Below are positions 26,869 to 36,495 of a stretch of 64,000 nucleotides of DNA, one piece after another. Origin of the DNA: Halomonas sp. (lineage in GTDB: Bacteria > Pseudomonadota > Gammaproteobacteria > Pseudomonadales > Halomonadaceae); contig NZ_JAFWFN010000031.1 of the NCBI RefSeq assembly GCF_017515565.1, positions 1 to 64,000 of the forward strand. The letters run 5' to 3'. The notes beneath the pieces were generated by a model. The model was not told where the DNA came from, did not search any database, and saw only the letters and a program-made list of their open reading frames with translations. The position numbers and the translations under genes are program-made. How positions within the stretch are numbered: position 1 is the first letter of the stretch; the number at the start of each line of letters is the position of its first letter.

Positions 26869-27119
26869 TGGTGAAAGCGATTGGTAAGCGATCCCCGCTT
26901 GTTGCAGGGCATTTCCAGTGCCTGCAAACGTACCTCTAAAGGTGTGGGCATAGCGTCATCCGTGTCAGTATAAGTTTAGCAATGCCGTTAGTGGCTGTTC
27001 TTGTACCAACCTTACACGGTTATGAGAAAAAAGTGATTAAGGCGTGGCAGAAGAGCGCGGTAGCCAAAACGTCGCTATCTTTACCTATCCCAATTACGCC
27101 GCAACAGGAGGCGCAGAAA

Positions 27120-27797
27120 ATGTTTGAGACGGCTATCGTGCTGGGCGCAACAGGGGCTGTAGGCACGCAGTTAGTCACCCAGTTAACCCAACGAGATGAG
27201 ATTGCCACTGTCATCGTGCTGTCGCGTCGTGAGTTAGATGTGTCGCAGGCTTTTCCAGATGCCGTTGCCGCTAACATCAGCCTGCGGGTGATTGATTTTG
27301 AGAACTTAGAAGAGCAGGCTGCGGCCTTAATACCTCCCGGTTCAGTGGCTTTTGTGGCATTAGGTACAACGAAAAAAAAGGCGGGTAGTAAAGCGGCTTT
27401 TCGCGCTATTGATCATGGTCTGGTTCTGGCATTTGCCTGTGCATGTATGTTCGCTGGTGTGAGCCAGCTAGGCGTTGTCACTGCGGCTGGTGCCAATGCG
27501 CGTTCTGCCAGTTTTTATAATCGTGTTAAAGGCGAAGTGGAGCGGGATATCCAAGCGCTGGGGTTGCCAAGTGTGTTTTTTGCACGGCCTTCGCTGCTGT
27601 TGGGACGGCCAGAGGATGGGCGGGTTGCGGAAAATATCGCGGAAAAGCTGTTTACGCCGATGGCGCCGTTGTTACCAAAAGCGGTACGTCCGATTGCGAC
27701 GCAGCGCGTTGCGGCGGCCATGATTGAGGTGGCGTTTAGCACTGAGCAGAAGCGGGCAATGTCTGTGCTATCAAATGCTGACATGCATTCACACTAA
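27120..27797 (+). CDS. NAD(P)-binding protein, atypical short-chain reductase (HTATIP2-like)
   Basis: A 225-residue Rossmann-fold protein. It begins MFETAIVLGATGAVGTQLV, the glycine-rich NAD(P) loop, followed by VIVLSRR. It contains VAFVALGTTKKKAGSKAAFRAIDH and YNRVKGEVERDI, as in the group related to human HTATIP2/TIP30. AGGAGG stands nine bases before the ATG at 27120, so the upstream in-frame ATG at 26982 is rejected. Its substrate is unknown. It stands alone between two minus-strand units, divergent from the phosphotransferase operon. Confidence 0.8.
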   Translation: MFETAIVLGATGAVGTQLVTQLTQRDEIATVIVLSRRELDVSQAFPDAVAANISLRVIDFENLEEQAAALIPPGSVAFVALGTTKKKAGSKAAFRAIDHGLVLAFACACMFAGVSQLGVVTAAGANARSASFYNRVKGEVERDIQALGLPSVFFARPSLLLGRPEDGRVAENIAEKLFTPMAPLLPKAVRPIATQRVAAAMIEVAFSTEQKRAMSVLSNADMHSH

Positions 27798-27816
27798 CGT
27801 AACCGACACGGCAGCC

Positions 27817-28710
27817 TTACTCTTGATTGGGCCTGGCGAGTCCGACTGCATCGCGTAGAAAGGCGTCGATGCCCTCGGAGTAGGTCGGTTCGCTGTCAAG
27901 AAAGCCGGTGTTATGACCGCCCTGAATCTCCAGTAGCTGCTTTGGCGCCTGGGCTGCTTGGTACACCGCTTCACCTTGAGCAAAGGGAATTATCTCGTCG
28001 TCGCGGCTGTGAATGACCAGTAGTGGAGCGGATATCTGCGTGACATAGGTATCCACTGGGTAATCAATACGTGCCAGCCATCGTGCAGGTAGGAAGGGGT
28101 AAAGCTGTTGGGCGAGTTCTGGTACCGAGCGAAACGGTGACTCAAGGATCACCGCTGCAGGAGCCGCGTGCTGCTCAAGGTTGGCGGCGAGCTCAGCGGC
28201 CACTGCCGCGCCCAGTGAACGGCCGAATAAGATGATCGCGTCGGCCTCAGTTTCAGCCTCATCACGCAGCCAGTGCCAAGCGGCGCGAGCATCCAGCGCC
28301 GTGCCTGCCTCGGATGGGCTGCCCTCGCTGCGGCCATAGCCACGGTAATCGACGATCAATACCGACAAGCCCAGCCTCTGGAACTGGACGATGCTCTCAA
28401 GCCGGTGGGAAATATTGCCCGCATTACCGTGAAAGAACAGCAGGCTAGCGCGAGGTTCCGGGGCGGGTACCCACCAAGCATCCAGGGCCACGTTGTCCTC
28501 GGTGGTCAGGGTCACCGCCTCCCATGCCAGACCTCGGTCGGCCGGCGTGGTAATATGCTCGCGGCCAGCGTTAGGCAGGTACAGCAGGCGCTCCTGGAAG
28601 GCCCACATCAGTGCCACCAACAGGGCATAGATTATCGCTAGAGACAGCACTGTTTTGGCCATAGTCCTTGCCATAGTCCTTGCAATAGGCCTCGCAACCG
28701 TTTTTGCCAT
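27817..28710 (-). CDS. Alpha/beta hydrolase (BEM46/S33-like), membrane-anchored
   Basis: A 297-residue serine hydrolase-fold protein with one N-terminal membrane segment (about residues 20-37). The oxyanion-hole segment is LLFFHGNAGNISHR near residue 90, the nucleophile elbow GRSLGAAV near residue 163, the acidic residue sits in VIHSRDDEIIPF, and the histidine in IQGGHNTGF. YRGYGRSEGSPSE is typical of BEM46-type hydrolases. The first 20 codons contain a short tandem repeat with three possible ATG starts (28710, 28674 and 28662). The N-terminal length is therefore uncertain by up to 16 residues. The substrate is unknown. Confidence 0.82.
   Translation of the reverse strand: MAKTVARPIARTMARTMAKTVLSLAIIYALLVALMWAFQERLLYLPNAGREHITTPADRGLAWEAVTLTTEDNVALDAWWVPAPEPRASLLFFHGNAGNISHRLESIVQFQRLGLSVLIVDYRGYGRSEGSPSEAGTALDARAAWHWLRDEAETEADAIILFGRSLGAAVAAELAANLEQHAAPAAVILESPFRSVPELAQQLYPFLPARWLARIDYPVDTYVTQISAPLLVIHSRDDEIIPFAQGEAVYQAAQAPKQLLEIQGGHNTGFLDSEPTYSEGIDAFLRDAVGLARPNQE
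28660..28683. repeat. 12-base tandem repeat in the start of the hydrolase gene
   Basis: CATAGTCCTTGC occurs twice in direct tandem on the + strand. On the coding strand it gives two MART/IART-like tetrapeptide units directly before the membrane segment. Each unit carries an in-frame ATG. Confidence 0.85.
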
Positions 28711-28756
28711 AGATTCGACTCGGGGTTCGTGTGCGGCGTTAGTGTGAGCAAAATGC

Positions 28757-28780
28757 AGACGGCACCCTCGGGTGCCGTCT
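28757..28780 (-). terminator. Hairpin after valS
   Basis: AGACGGCACC (28757-28766) pairs with GGTGCCGTCT (28771-28780) around a four-base loop. It lies 23 bases beyond the valS stop, in the gap before the hydrolase gene. The U-run on the minus strand (CATTTTG) is short and late, so this is a weak intrinsic terminator at best. Confidence 0.5.
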
Positions 28781-28802
28781 TTAGTCTAGCTAACCGTTCA
28801 CT

Positions 28803-31709
28803 CTACAGCGCCGCGATCTTCGCCTGTTGCTCTTCCAGCAGCTTTTTGGCGGCTTGGAATTCAGCGAGTTTGCCACGCTCTTTTTCCACCACGGAAACCG
28901 GCGCTTTGGCGATAAAGCCGTCGTTGCTGAGCTTCTTCTCAATGCCGCCGATTAGCTTGTCCTGCTTTTCAATTTCTTTGGCTAAGCGTTTGAGCTCGGC
29001 GTCTTTGTCGATCAGATCCGCCATAGGCACCAATACTTCCATGTCGCCCACTAATTGCGTTGCGCAGAGCGGTGCGTCGTCTGGGTTGGCGAGCCAAGTG
29101 GCGCTTTCCAGTTTGGCTAGCTTAGCCAGGAAGTGGCGGTTGCTTTCCAAGCGTTCGGCGTCTTCCGGCTTGCCTTTGGTGAGCAGCACGTCCAGCGGTT
29201 TGCCGGGGGCGATGTTCATCTCGGCGCGGATGTTACGAACGGCGATAATCACGCCTTTCAGCCACTCGATATCCAGGGTGGCCTGATCGTCGATTTTGCT
29301 TTCGTCGGCTTCTGGCCAAGCTTGCAGCATGATTGATGCATCGTCACCCATATAAACGCCTGCCAGCGGCGACACGCGCTGCCAAATCTCTTCGGTGATA
29401 TAAGGCATCATTGGGTGGGCAAGGCGCAGAATCGCTTCAAGTACACGCACCAGCGTGCGGCGTGTGCCACGCTTGCGTTTTGCTAGCTCCGCCGTTCCCG
29501 ACGTCCTGTCTCCCGCGGCATTAGTACTTCCCTGTACGTCATCCTCCCACAATACCGGCTTGGAAAGTTCCAGATACCAGTCGCAGTACTCGTTCCAGAC
29601 AAACTCATACAGCGCTTGGGAAGCGTGGTCGAAGCGGTACTCGTCCATCGCTTTGGTGACCTGGGCTTCGGTTTTCTGTAGCTGGGAAATAATCCAGCGG
29701 TCGGCCAGGGAAAGCTCAACCTCGCCACCGTCTGCGCCGCAATCCTCGCCTTCGGCGTTCATCAGTACGTAGCGTGAAGCATTCCACAGCTTATTGCAGA
29801 AGTTGCGGTAGCCATCCAGGCGGTTCATATCAAACTTGATATCGCGCCCGGTGGTGGCTTGGGAGAGGAACGTAAAGCGCAGCGCATCGGTGCCATGGGC
29901 TTCAATGCCGTCTTTAAATTCGTCTTTGGTGGCTTTGGCAATCGCCTTGGCCTGTTTCGGCTGCATCATATTGCCGGTGCGCTTTTCCAGCAGCTCATCT
30001 AGCGTGATGCCGTCGATCAGATCGATGGGGTCCAGTACGTTGCCCTTGGATTTGGACATTTTCTGGCCCTGACCGTCGCGTACCAAACCGTGCACATAAA
30101 CGGTTTTGAAGGGGACTTCGCCGGTGAACTTGAGGGTCATCATGATCATCCGGGCAACCCAGAAGAAGATGATGTCAAAACCGGTCACCAGTACGCTGGA
30201 GGGGTGAAAGGTTTCCAGTTCTGGGGTCTTTTCCGGCCAGCCTAGCGTGCCAAACGTCCACAGGCCCGAGCTGAACCAGGTGTCGAGGACGTCTTCGTCT
30301 TGGGTAAGCGTTACATCGTCGCCCAGGCCATGCTTCTCGCGGGCTTCCTCTTCCGTGCGGGCAACGTAAACATTGCCTTCGGCGTCGTACCAGGCCGGGA
30401 TGCGATGGCCCCACCACAGCTGGCGGGAGATACACCAGTCTTGCAGGTCACGCATCCAAGCGAAGTACATGTTTTCGTAGTTCTTCGGCACGAACTGGAT
30501 GTCGCCGTTTTCCACTGCCTCAATGGCGGGCTTGGCGAGAGACTCCACGGCCACAAACCACTGGTCGGTGAGCAGCGGCTCAATGACATCGCCAGAGCGG
30601 TCGCCATAGGGCAGGGTGTTGTTAACGGCTTCGACTTTCTCCAGCAGGCTCAAGGCGTCCATGTCGGCAACAATCTGCTTACGCGAGTCAAAGCGGTCAA
30701 GCCCTGCGTACTTGGCAGGTAGGGTTGCATCTGCATCCGGCTGCGGCTGACCTTTCAGATCGAAAATTTCAGCGCGCTCAAGGATGGTGGCATCTTTGGA
30801 GAAGACGTTGATCAGCAGGTGATTTTGGCGCTTGCCGACTTCATAATCATTGAAGTCGTGGGCGGGGGTGATCTTGACGCAGCCGGAGCCTTTTTCCATA
30901 TCGGCGTGTTCGTCAGCAACGATAGGAATACGGCGGCCGACCAGCGGCAGCTCAATAAACTTGCCGACCAAGGATGCGTAGCGCGCGTCGTCGGGGTTAA
31001 CCGCAACGCCGGTATCGCCCAGCAGGGTCTCCGGGCGGGTGGTGGCCACGACAACGTAATCTTTACCATCGGCGGTTTTGACACCATCTGCTAGCGGGTA
31101 GCGGAAGTGCCAGAAGCTGCCTTGCTGCTCCTTGTTTTCCACTTCCAGGTCGGAAATAGCGGTGTGCAGCGTCGGGTCCCAGTTGACCAAACGCTTACCA
31201 CGATAGATCAGCTTCTCTTCGTGTAGGCGCACAAACACTTCTTGCACGGCTTTGTAGAAGCCGTCATCCATGGTGAAGCGTTCGCGGCTCCAATCAACGC
31301 TGGCGCCCATGCGGCGTAGCTGGCGGGTAATATGTCCGCCAGACTCGTGTTTCCACTCCCATACTTTATCGATAAACGCATCACGGCCGAGATCGTGGCG
31401 AGTTTTGCCCGACTCTAAGGCGAGTTTGCGCTCCACCAGCATTTGCGTGGCGATGCCCGCGTGGTCGGTACCTACCTGCCACAGGGTGTTGTTACCCTGC
31501 ATTCGCTTCCAGCGCGTCAGGGTATCCATAATGGTGTCCTGGAACGCGTGGCCCATGTGCAGGCTGCCGGTCACATTGGGCGGCGGAATCATAATCGAAG
31601 ACGGCGTGCCCTGGCCGGAGGGGGCAAAACGGTTGTCGGCTTCCCAGCGCTCGTACCAGTGGGTTTCGATCTGTTCGGGTTGGTAGGTCTTTTCCATGGA
31701 ATCACTCAC
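28803..31709 (-). CDS. valS: Valyl-tRNA synthetase
   Basis: ValS charges tRNA-Val and edits misactivated threonine. The 968-residue class I synthetase has [12 protein letters not shown] (the HIGH motif) near residue 45, [13 protein letters not shown], the editing-domain [17 protein letters not shown], the KMSKSKGN motif near residue 553 and a C-terminal coiled coil with an alternating Lys/Glu pattern. The frame starts at a GTG (31709); the ATG four codons later (31697) gives [11 protein letters not shown], the usual family start, and is an equal candidate. About 18 extra residues rich in Gly, Thr and Ala sit in the anticodon-binding domain, between KPVLWEDD and RGTRRTLV. Confidence 0.97.
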   Translation of the reverse strand: MSDSMEKTYQPEQIETHWYERWEADNRFAPSGQGTPSSIMIPPPNVTGSLHMGHAFQDTIMDTLTRWKRMQGNNTLWQVGTDHAGIATQMLVERKLALESGKTRHDLGRDAFIDKVWEWKHESGGHITRQLRRMGASVDWSRERFTMDDGFYKAVQEVFVRLHEEKLIYRGKRLVNWDPTLHTAISDLEVENKEQQGSFWHFRYPLADGVKTADGKDYVVVATTRPETLLGDTGVAVNPDDARYASLVGKFIELPLVGRRIPIVADEHADMEKGSGCVKITPAHDFNDYEVGKRQNHLLINVFSKDATILERAEIFDLKGQPQPDADATLPAKYAGLDRFDSRKQIVADMDALSLLEKVEAVNNTLPYGDRSGDVIEPLLTDQWFVAVESLAKPAIEAVENGDIQFVPKNYENMYFAWMRDLQDWCISRQLWWGHRIPAWYDAEGNVYVARTEEEAREKHGLGDDVTLTQDEDVLDTWFSSGLWTFGTLGWPEKTPELETFHPSSVLVTGFDIIFFWVARMIMMTLKFTGEVPFKTVYVHGLVRDGQGQKMSKSKGNVLDPIDLIDGITLDELLEKRTGNMMQPKQAKAIAKATKDEFKDGIEAHGTDALRFTFLSQATTGRDIKFDMNRLDGYRNFCNKLWNASRYVLMNAEGEDCGADGGEVELSLADRWIISQLQKTEAQVTKAMDEYRFDHASQALYEFVWNEYCDWYLELSKPVLWEDDVQGSTNAAGDRTSGTAELAKRKRGTRRTLVRVLEAILRLAHPMMPYITEEIWQRVSPLAGVYMGDDASIMLQAWPEADESKIDDQATLDIEWLKGVIIAVRNIRAEMNIAPGKPLDVLLTKGKPEDAERLESNRHFLAKLAKLESATWLANPDDAPLCATQLVGDMEVLVPMADLIDKDAELKRLAKEIEKQDKLIGGIEKKLSNDGFIAKAPVSVVEKERGKLAEFQAAKKLLEEQQAKIAAL

Positions 31710-31814
31710 AGCAGAGATGCCCCGCGTGGCGAGGTATCGAATTCATTGGTCGAGGATGCAAAATGGCGACAAGTATAGCGCGGGAAGGGGGGGGGCGTCA
31801 GGGGTGGGTGCGGC

Positions 31815-31839
31815 AAAAAAGCCCGCACGAGGCGGGCTT
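31815..31839 (-). terminator. Rho-independent terminator of the secreted-protein gene
   Basis: On the minus strand the stem AAGCCCGC / GCGGGCTT (31839-31832 with 31826-31819) is followed directly by a run of six Ts, 24 bases after the stop of the 1037-residue protein. This is a textbook intrinsic terminator. It closes the secretion locus and separates it from valS. Confidence 0.88.
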
Positions 31840-31862
31840 CTGTAGGGGGCGAACGCGGGAAC

Positions 31863-34800
31863 TTACACAGTCGTACTGTTGTAGCTCTGGATGTTCTCTT
31901 CGCCGAAGTCGGCCAAGGAGCCCTCCATGCCGTTAAACAGCGCCAGGGTCTCGTGGTCACTGCTACCAGCTTCAAAACGCACTAGCTGAGCACCAGATGT
32001 GCTGACTTCAGGGAGTTCATTGGAAAGCTGCTGGATAATGTTGCTGCTTCCGTTATCGGAGTTGGCGACGAAATAAATCACTTCGCCATTCTCCAGCCCT
32101 AAGCTATTCAGAGATGTGATGGCATCCTGGACGTTCCCGCTGGTGAAAACCATCAAGTTATTGTCTGCGCCCAGCGTGTCGTTGTCGCTAACAATCTGAA
32201 GTGAAAGATCGGTGTTGGCAATGCTGATCAGGTCGCCGCCATTTTCGATTGAGCCAGTATTAAAGCCCAAGATAATGTCGGTTCCGTTTTGAGATGCAGT
32301 TGGCTCAAAAACAATGGTGTTGTTGCTGATCTCGCCGAACTCTGGCTCGTCAAAAATTAGGATGAGGTCATCGCCTCCCAAGCCTCGAATGGAGTTATTC
32401 ATGTTAGGGTCATGAATCAAAATGTCGCTGAAGTGGCTTCCAATTAATTTTGTGGCGCTGCTGCCCCATTCGGCAGGCATCCTGTTGTCCTCAATAAAGA
32501 CAGCACTTCCATTTTCGACCCCCCATTGAGCAACGTCTGAGAACTCTAGGTTTGCTTCAATTCCAAAGTTGAGGCTCGAAAAGTTTGCTGTATCTCCTGA
32601 GATAAATTCGGCGGCACTGTTGAAAGAGACTTCTTCTTCGCCAATGAAGCCGGAAAAAGCAAGGCGAGCTGAAATCCAGTCAAGGTCATAGCTGCTGTCG
32701 GGGTCGATACTGCCGCTATCTGAAATGGGACTGTCGTTGGAGGGGAGATCGAGTCCATCTCCTTCGTAGATGTCAAAGGCCCGGAGAGCAGCCGCCATAT
32801 CGTCAAAAATGCCAAAACTTGTGAGGTCGATTACCTCTGTGGCCTGTCCGCTATCACTGCTGGTATCGATAGCTACTAAATAAAATGATTCATCGCCATT
32901 GGTGTCGTTTTTGGCAACCAGCAGCTTGCCGGTTTCACCATCAAAGCTCACCTTGTCGAGGAAGACATCTTCATTGTCGCCGGGGGTGAAGCCGAGATCT
33001 TCAGCGCCCAGAGTCAGCACTGCCGTTACGCTGTCTGCGCCAATCAGGCTGTTATTATCGCCTTCAACGCTGCTTAGGGTGGCAAGCAGATTGTCGCTAG
33101 AGAGGCTGTAAAGCGTGAAAAGCTTGTTCGGGTCCGGGTAAGAGATCTCTCCATTCTCAACGTCGATATGCAGAGACTGGAAGTAGACCGTGCTGGGGTC
33201 ATCATTCTGCACGGCGGCGATGATGTTTCCAGGCTCCGGGAAGAAAGAGTTGCTTTGAGTGATGAAGCCATCTTCATCAAAGACGAGCCACTGAGTATAG
33301 CCCCAGTCGGTTAGCTCCTCGGTTTCGGTGTTGGCTTCCAGGAACTCGATGGTGACAAGCGTCAGACCGTTATCCAGCGTGTGGTAGTTGATGCCATCTT
33401 CTAGGTAGACGAGATTGTCTTTCCCCGGAATCTTTTGAACCGTAACTGTCTCGTCGGTGCTGAGCGTGATGTCAGTGAGCTCGCCGTACAGGATGTTGTC
33501 GCCGTTGTCACCAATGTCTTCGTTGGTCAGCGCGGAGAGGTATTGGCGTACACTATCGATGCTCGGTGAGCCGGAGAAGTCAAAAGGAGTAAGGGGCGAG
33601 GACTCTATGCTAACCGTCTTGCCAATGCTCTCGCTAAGTGAGTTTTCCTGCTCTTTCAGGCTGTTTTCAAGAGTGCGCTGGTCAAATGTAGAGCCTGCCT
33701 CAACTTTAAAGCTGACGCTGAGCCCATCATCATCTGAGAATTTCCCGGAGAGATCCAGCGAAGAAAGCGTGTCAAGGTCCTGCTGGCTGCGGATCACGAC
33801 ATTGAACGAGCTCTCAGTGTCTGTTCCTGTAGAAATTTTCTCCAGACTCGCCAGTTGGTCAACGTTGACGATAAGACCAGAGTTCAAGGTGACGTTGTTC
33901 ACCCCAGAGAAATTCTCGGCACCCTCAATATTGGAAACGTCCAAGGTGCCGCCAGTCACGAATAGGTCGGCGCCGTCCAGTGTCATTACGCTTTCGCTTG
34001 AAAGCACTAAAGTACCACCTTCGGTGAAGGTGAAGGTAACATTGCCCCCTTCGAGTTCGATCTTTATCGTGACGTTTTCTTCAAATCCATCTTCAACTGC
34101 AATGCGAAGGTCGCCGCTTCCTTGAATAACGCCTTCAAAACCATCTAACTGATCGCTAGTTGCCGAGAGCGTGCTGCCGCTGCTGCTGATGATGGTATCC
34201 ACCCCCTCGAGGTCAAGGGTGTCAAAGTCAGCATCATCGTCGAGCCTGAGGGTGCTTTCTTGGCTGCTGGCACTACCGGAGCTATCTGAGCTGCTTGAGT
34301 TGTTGGCGGTAATGGCTATGCCACCCACCGCGATGGCGCCTGCCCCTGCCACCATGCCGGGGGTTATGTTGTAGCCTGCTTGCGTAATCACACTACCACC
34401 TGGAACCGTGGTTGCGCTGTCTGGTAAAACGCTTGCGTAGCTCTCAGCTGATAATAAACCCTGCTCGGTCAGCGCCGTGGTATCACCCACTACTTGACCG
34501 TCTGTCGTTCTGGTGGTGCCCTCTGCCAGGGTGTGCTGTGAACCGTCAGTCTGAGTAACGGTAACGCTACCATCCTGATTGAGCGCAACGTCTTCAATAT
34601 CAGGCAGCGTATCCAAGCGCACCCAGGCATCTGCTTCAGCTTGCTGAAGCGCTTGAGCGTTGACCAGGGTTTGGCCTTCGCTTTGGCTAACGTGCTGTGC
34701 TGGGATCTCTAAAATGCGGCCGTCGCTTAATTCCAGCACCAGGCTGCCATCAGCCTGGGTGCTAGCGTTGGCAACACCGTCTAGCTGTTCGATAACGATA

Positions 34801-34976
34801 TCGCCATCTTGCATCGCGGCCTGCGCCATCAGCGGCAGGGTCAAGCTGGTGGCAATCCCTCCTTTAGCAAACTTGCGCTGATGCTTTGCCATCCATTGGC
34901 GGGCAAAGTGTAAACGAGCTGTCAATGAGTGGCCGCTGTGTTTACTTGATGATTCAACAGTGTACTGCGTATCCAT
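31863..34976 (-). CDS. Predicted type I-secreted surface protein, 1037 residues
   Basis: I do not recognise a family for the whole protein. It lacks a Sec signal at the very N-terminus; a hydrophobic stretch (GGIATSLTLPLMAQAAM) lies near residues 38-55. Next comes a prefix-like region with repeated short beta units (SLVLELSDGRILEIP). A second hydrophobic patch (GMVAGAGAIAVGGIAITA, about 205-225) precedes a Ser-rich stretch, and then about 800 acidic residues rich in Asp, Ser, Gly and Asn. One RTX-like nonapeptide (GLGGDDLIL) occurs near residue 870. The acidic, cysteine-poor composition, lack of a Sec signal and adjacent exporter genes make it the likely cargo of this locus. Confidence 0.62.
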   Translation of the reverse strand: MDTQYTVESSSKHSGHSLTARLHFARQWMAKHQRKFAKGGIATSLTLPLMAQAAMQDGDIVIEQLDGVANASTQADGSLVLELSDGRILEIPAQHVSQSEGQTLVNAQALQQAEADAWVRLDTLPDIEDVALNQDGSVTVTQTDGSQHTLAEGTTRTTDGQVVGDTTALTEQGLLSAESYASVLPDSATTVPGGSVITQAGYNITPGMVAGAGAIAVGGIAITANNSSSSDSSGSASSQESTLRLDDDADFDTLDLEGVDTIISSSGSTLSATSDQLDGFEGVIQGSGDLRIAVEDGFEENVTIKIELEGGNVTFTFTEGGTLVLSSESVMTLDGADLFVTGGTLDVSNIEGAENFSGVNNVTLNSGLIVNVDQLASLEKISTGTDTESSFNVVIRSQQDLDTLSSLDLSGKFSDDDGLSVSFKVEAGSTFDQRTLENSLKEQENSLSESIGKTVSIESSPLTPFDFSGSPSIDSVRQYLSALTNEDIGDNGDNILYGELTDITLSTDETVTVQKIPGKDNLVYLEDGINYHTLDNGLTLVTIEFLEANTETEELTDWGYTQWLVFDEDGFITQSNSFFPEPGNIIAAVQNDDPSTVYFQSLHIDVENGEISYPDPNKLFTLYSLSSDNLLATLSSVEGDNNSLIGADSVTAVLTLGAEDLGFTPGDNEDVFLDKVSFDGETGKLLVAKNDTNGDESFYLVAIDTSSDSGQATEVIDLTSFGIFDDMAAALRAFDIYEGDGLDLPSNDSPISDSGSIDPDSSYDLDWISARLAFSGFIGEEEVSFNSAAEFISGDTANFSSLNFGIEANLEFSDVAQWGVENGSAVFIEDNRMPAEWGSSATKLIGSHFSDILIHDPNMNNSIRGLGGDDLILIFDEPEFGEISNNTIVFEPTASQNGTDIILGFNTGSIENGGDLISIANTDLSLQIVSDNDTLGADNNLMVFTSGNVQDAITSLNSLGLENGEVIYFVANSDNGSSNIIQQLSNELPEVSTSGAQLVRFEAGSSDHETLALFNGMEGSLADFGEENIQSYNSTTV

Positions 34977-35181
34977 GTGTTGACGTTCCCTTTGTTTTGA
35001 AGCCTTACCCAGCTCTTTCGGATAAAGCTTGGCCTAGACGTAGGCGCTTTGATGGCTTGGAACGGACGTATCCGTCCAAGAAGTTTGTATCTACCAGTAT
35101 GGTGGAGTCAGCGGTGGCGTAATGACGCCGACTCATTCTAATTAGCTTATTTTTTATGCGTTTTCAATACATGCTGATTAA
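34977..35181. other. 205-base spacer between exporter and cargo genes
   Basis: No ORF is supported here. An inverted repeat at 35056-35080 (CTTGG-a-ACGGA, loop CGTA, TCCGTCCAAG) lies in what would be the 5' untranslated region of the cargo gene. It has no U-run, so it is more likely an operator or an mRNA structure than a terminator. Confidence 0.45.
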
Positions 35182-36495
35182 TTAATCCCGCAATGCGCGA
35201 TCGCGCACTTTTACCACTGGTTCCATTAAGTATTCGAGTACGCTGCGCTTGCCGCTAAGAATATCCACTTCAGCGACCATGCCGGGGATGATAGTGAGGG
35301 GTTGGTCGTCGGCATCATAAAGATAGCCTTCAGTACGTACTTCGACTGGGTACATCAATTCACCGCTTTCGGGCATTTCCACGGCGTCGGCAGCGATAGT
35401 GATCAGTTCGCCTTCAAGACCGCCATACCGGGCAAAGTCATAGGCAGTGAGTTTTACTAACACGGGCTGTCCGGGGTAAAGAAAGGCGATATCCGCTGGG
35501 CGAATGTGTGCCTCGATGACGAGTGCATCGTCAGCGGGTACGACTTCAATGAGAGGCTCGCCAGAGGCGGCTACGCCTCCTACTGTGCTGATATGCACCT
35601 GGTTGACGATCCCTTCCACGGGGGAGCGTATATTGGTTCGTGCTACTTGGTCAGCACGACCCGGTAGCACTTTTTCCAGTTCAGCGGCCTGCGAGGTGGC
35701 GTCACTTAGCTCCGCCAAGGCATCCGCTTGGTAGGCATTTCGCGCGGCTGTTTTGCGGTCTTCAATCTCATCAATGGAGGCAATTACCCGTTGAATCGCA
35801 CTCTCTTGGCGCGCCACGTCACCGCGAAGATCGTTAAGTGTTCTCTGAACCTGAAGCAGTGATGTTTCGGGCTCAATCCCGCGCTCGGCGAGGGGCTGGA
35901 TAATCGCCCGTTCCCGGTCTGCCAACACAACACCCGAGCGGGCCGTACTGAGCGCAGCTTCCAGTTCCGCACGCTCTTGTTGGCGCTGAAAGCCTTGGCG
36001 CTCAAGTACTTGAAGCTCTGAGTTCAGCTCTATACGACGCCCATAATAAAGGCGCGTTTCGCTGGCGACGACGCTAGGTGCATTGAGCAAAAGCTCGTCA
36101 TTGAATGCTAAGTCTTCATCATTGATTTCTGCCTCCAGGCGATGCATGCGTACCTGTAAGGCACGAAAACGCTGAAGGCTCTCTTCATACTCACCTTCCA
36201 GGGTGCCACCGCTCAATACGAGTAGAATATCGCCTTCGCTCACATAGTCGCCTCGCCGGGCACGAATCTCAGTAACTACGCCACCCTCCAGGCTCTGAAT
36301 CACCTGAAGGCTACGGGAGGGCACAACTTTACCTTGGCCCCGCGTCACTTCATCGATTTCAGTGAAATACGCCCTGATGAAACCGATGACCAAAAAGGCG
36401 ATGATGCTAAAAAGGAGCACGCTGCCGGCAATGGGTCTGCGCGCTTTACCATGGCGAACAAAATGTTCGAAATCAACGTTACGTTGTCCTTTCAC
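35182..36495 (-). CDS. HlyD-type periplasmic adaptor of a type I secretion system
   Basis: A 437-residue membrane-fusion protein. One transmembrane segment lies at about residues 20-42 (SVLLFSIIAFLVIGFIRAYF), followed by a lipoyl-like half (GQGKVVPSRSLQVIQSLEGGVV). A long alpha-helical hairpin with coiled-coil pattern spans about residues 95-260. The second lipoyl half and beta-barrel (IRSPVEGIVNQVHISTVGGVA, ALVIEAHIRPADIAFLYPGQPV) complete the HlyD layout. It would bridge the ABC exporter and the TolC-like channel. Its ATG overlaps the exporter gene's stop as ATGA. Confidence 0.92.
   Translation of the reverse strand: MKGQRNVDFEHFVRHGKARRPIAGSVLLFSIIAFLVIGFIRAYFTEIDEVTRGQGKVVPSRSLQVIQSLEGGVVTEIRARRGDYVSEGDILLVLSGGTLEGEYEESLQRFRALQVRMHRLEAEINDEDLAFNDELLLNAPSVVASETRLYYGRRIELNSELQVLERQGFQRQQERAELEAALSTARSGVVLADRERAIIQPLAERGIEPETSLLQVQRTLNDLRGDVARQESAIQRVIASIDEIEDRKTAARNAYQADALAELSDATSQAAELEKVLPGRADQVARTNIRSPVEGIVNQVHISTVGGVAASGEPLIEVVPADDALVIEAHIRPADIAFLYPGQPVLVKLTAYDFARYGGLEGELITIAADAVEMPESGELMYPVEVRTEGYLYDADDQPLTIIPGMVAEVDILSGKRSVLEYLMEPVVKVRDRALRD

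Noticed and set aside
31787-31795. Run of nine Gs upstream of valS as a phase-variation tract
   Set aside because: It is outside any coding frame and before an essential gene, so a switch is unlikely. It may only be a sequencing-prone spot.
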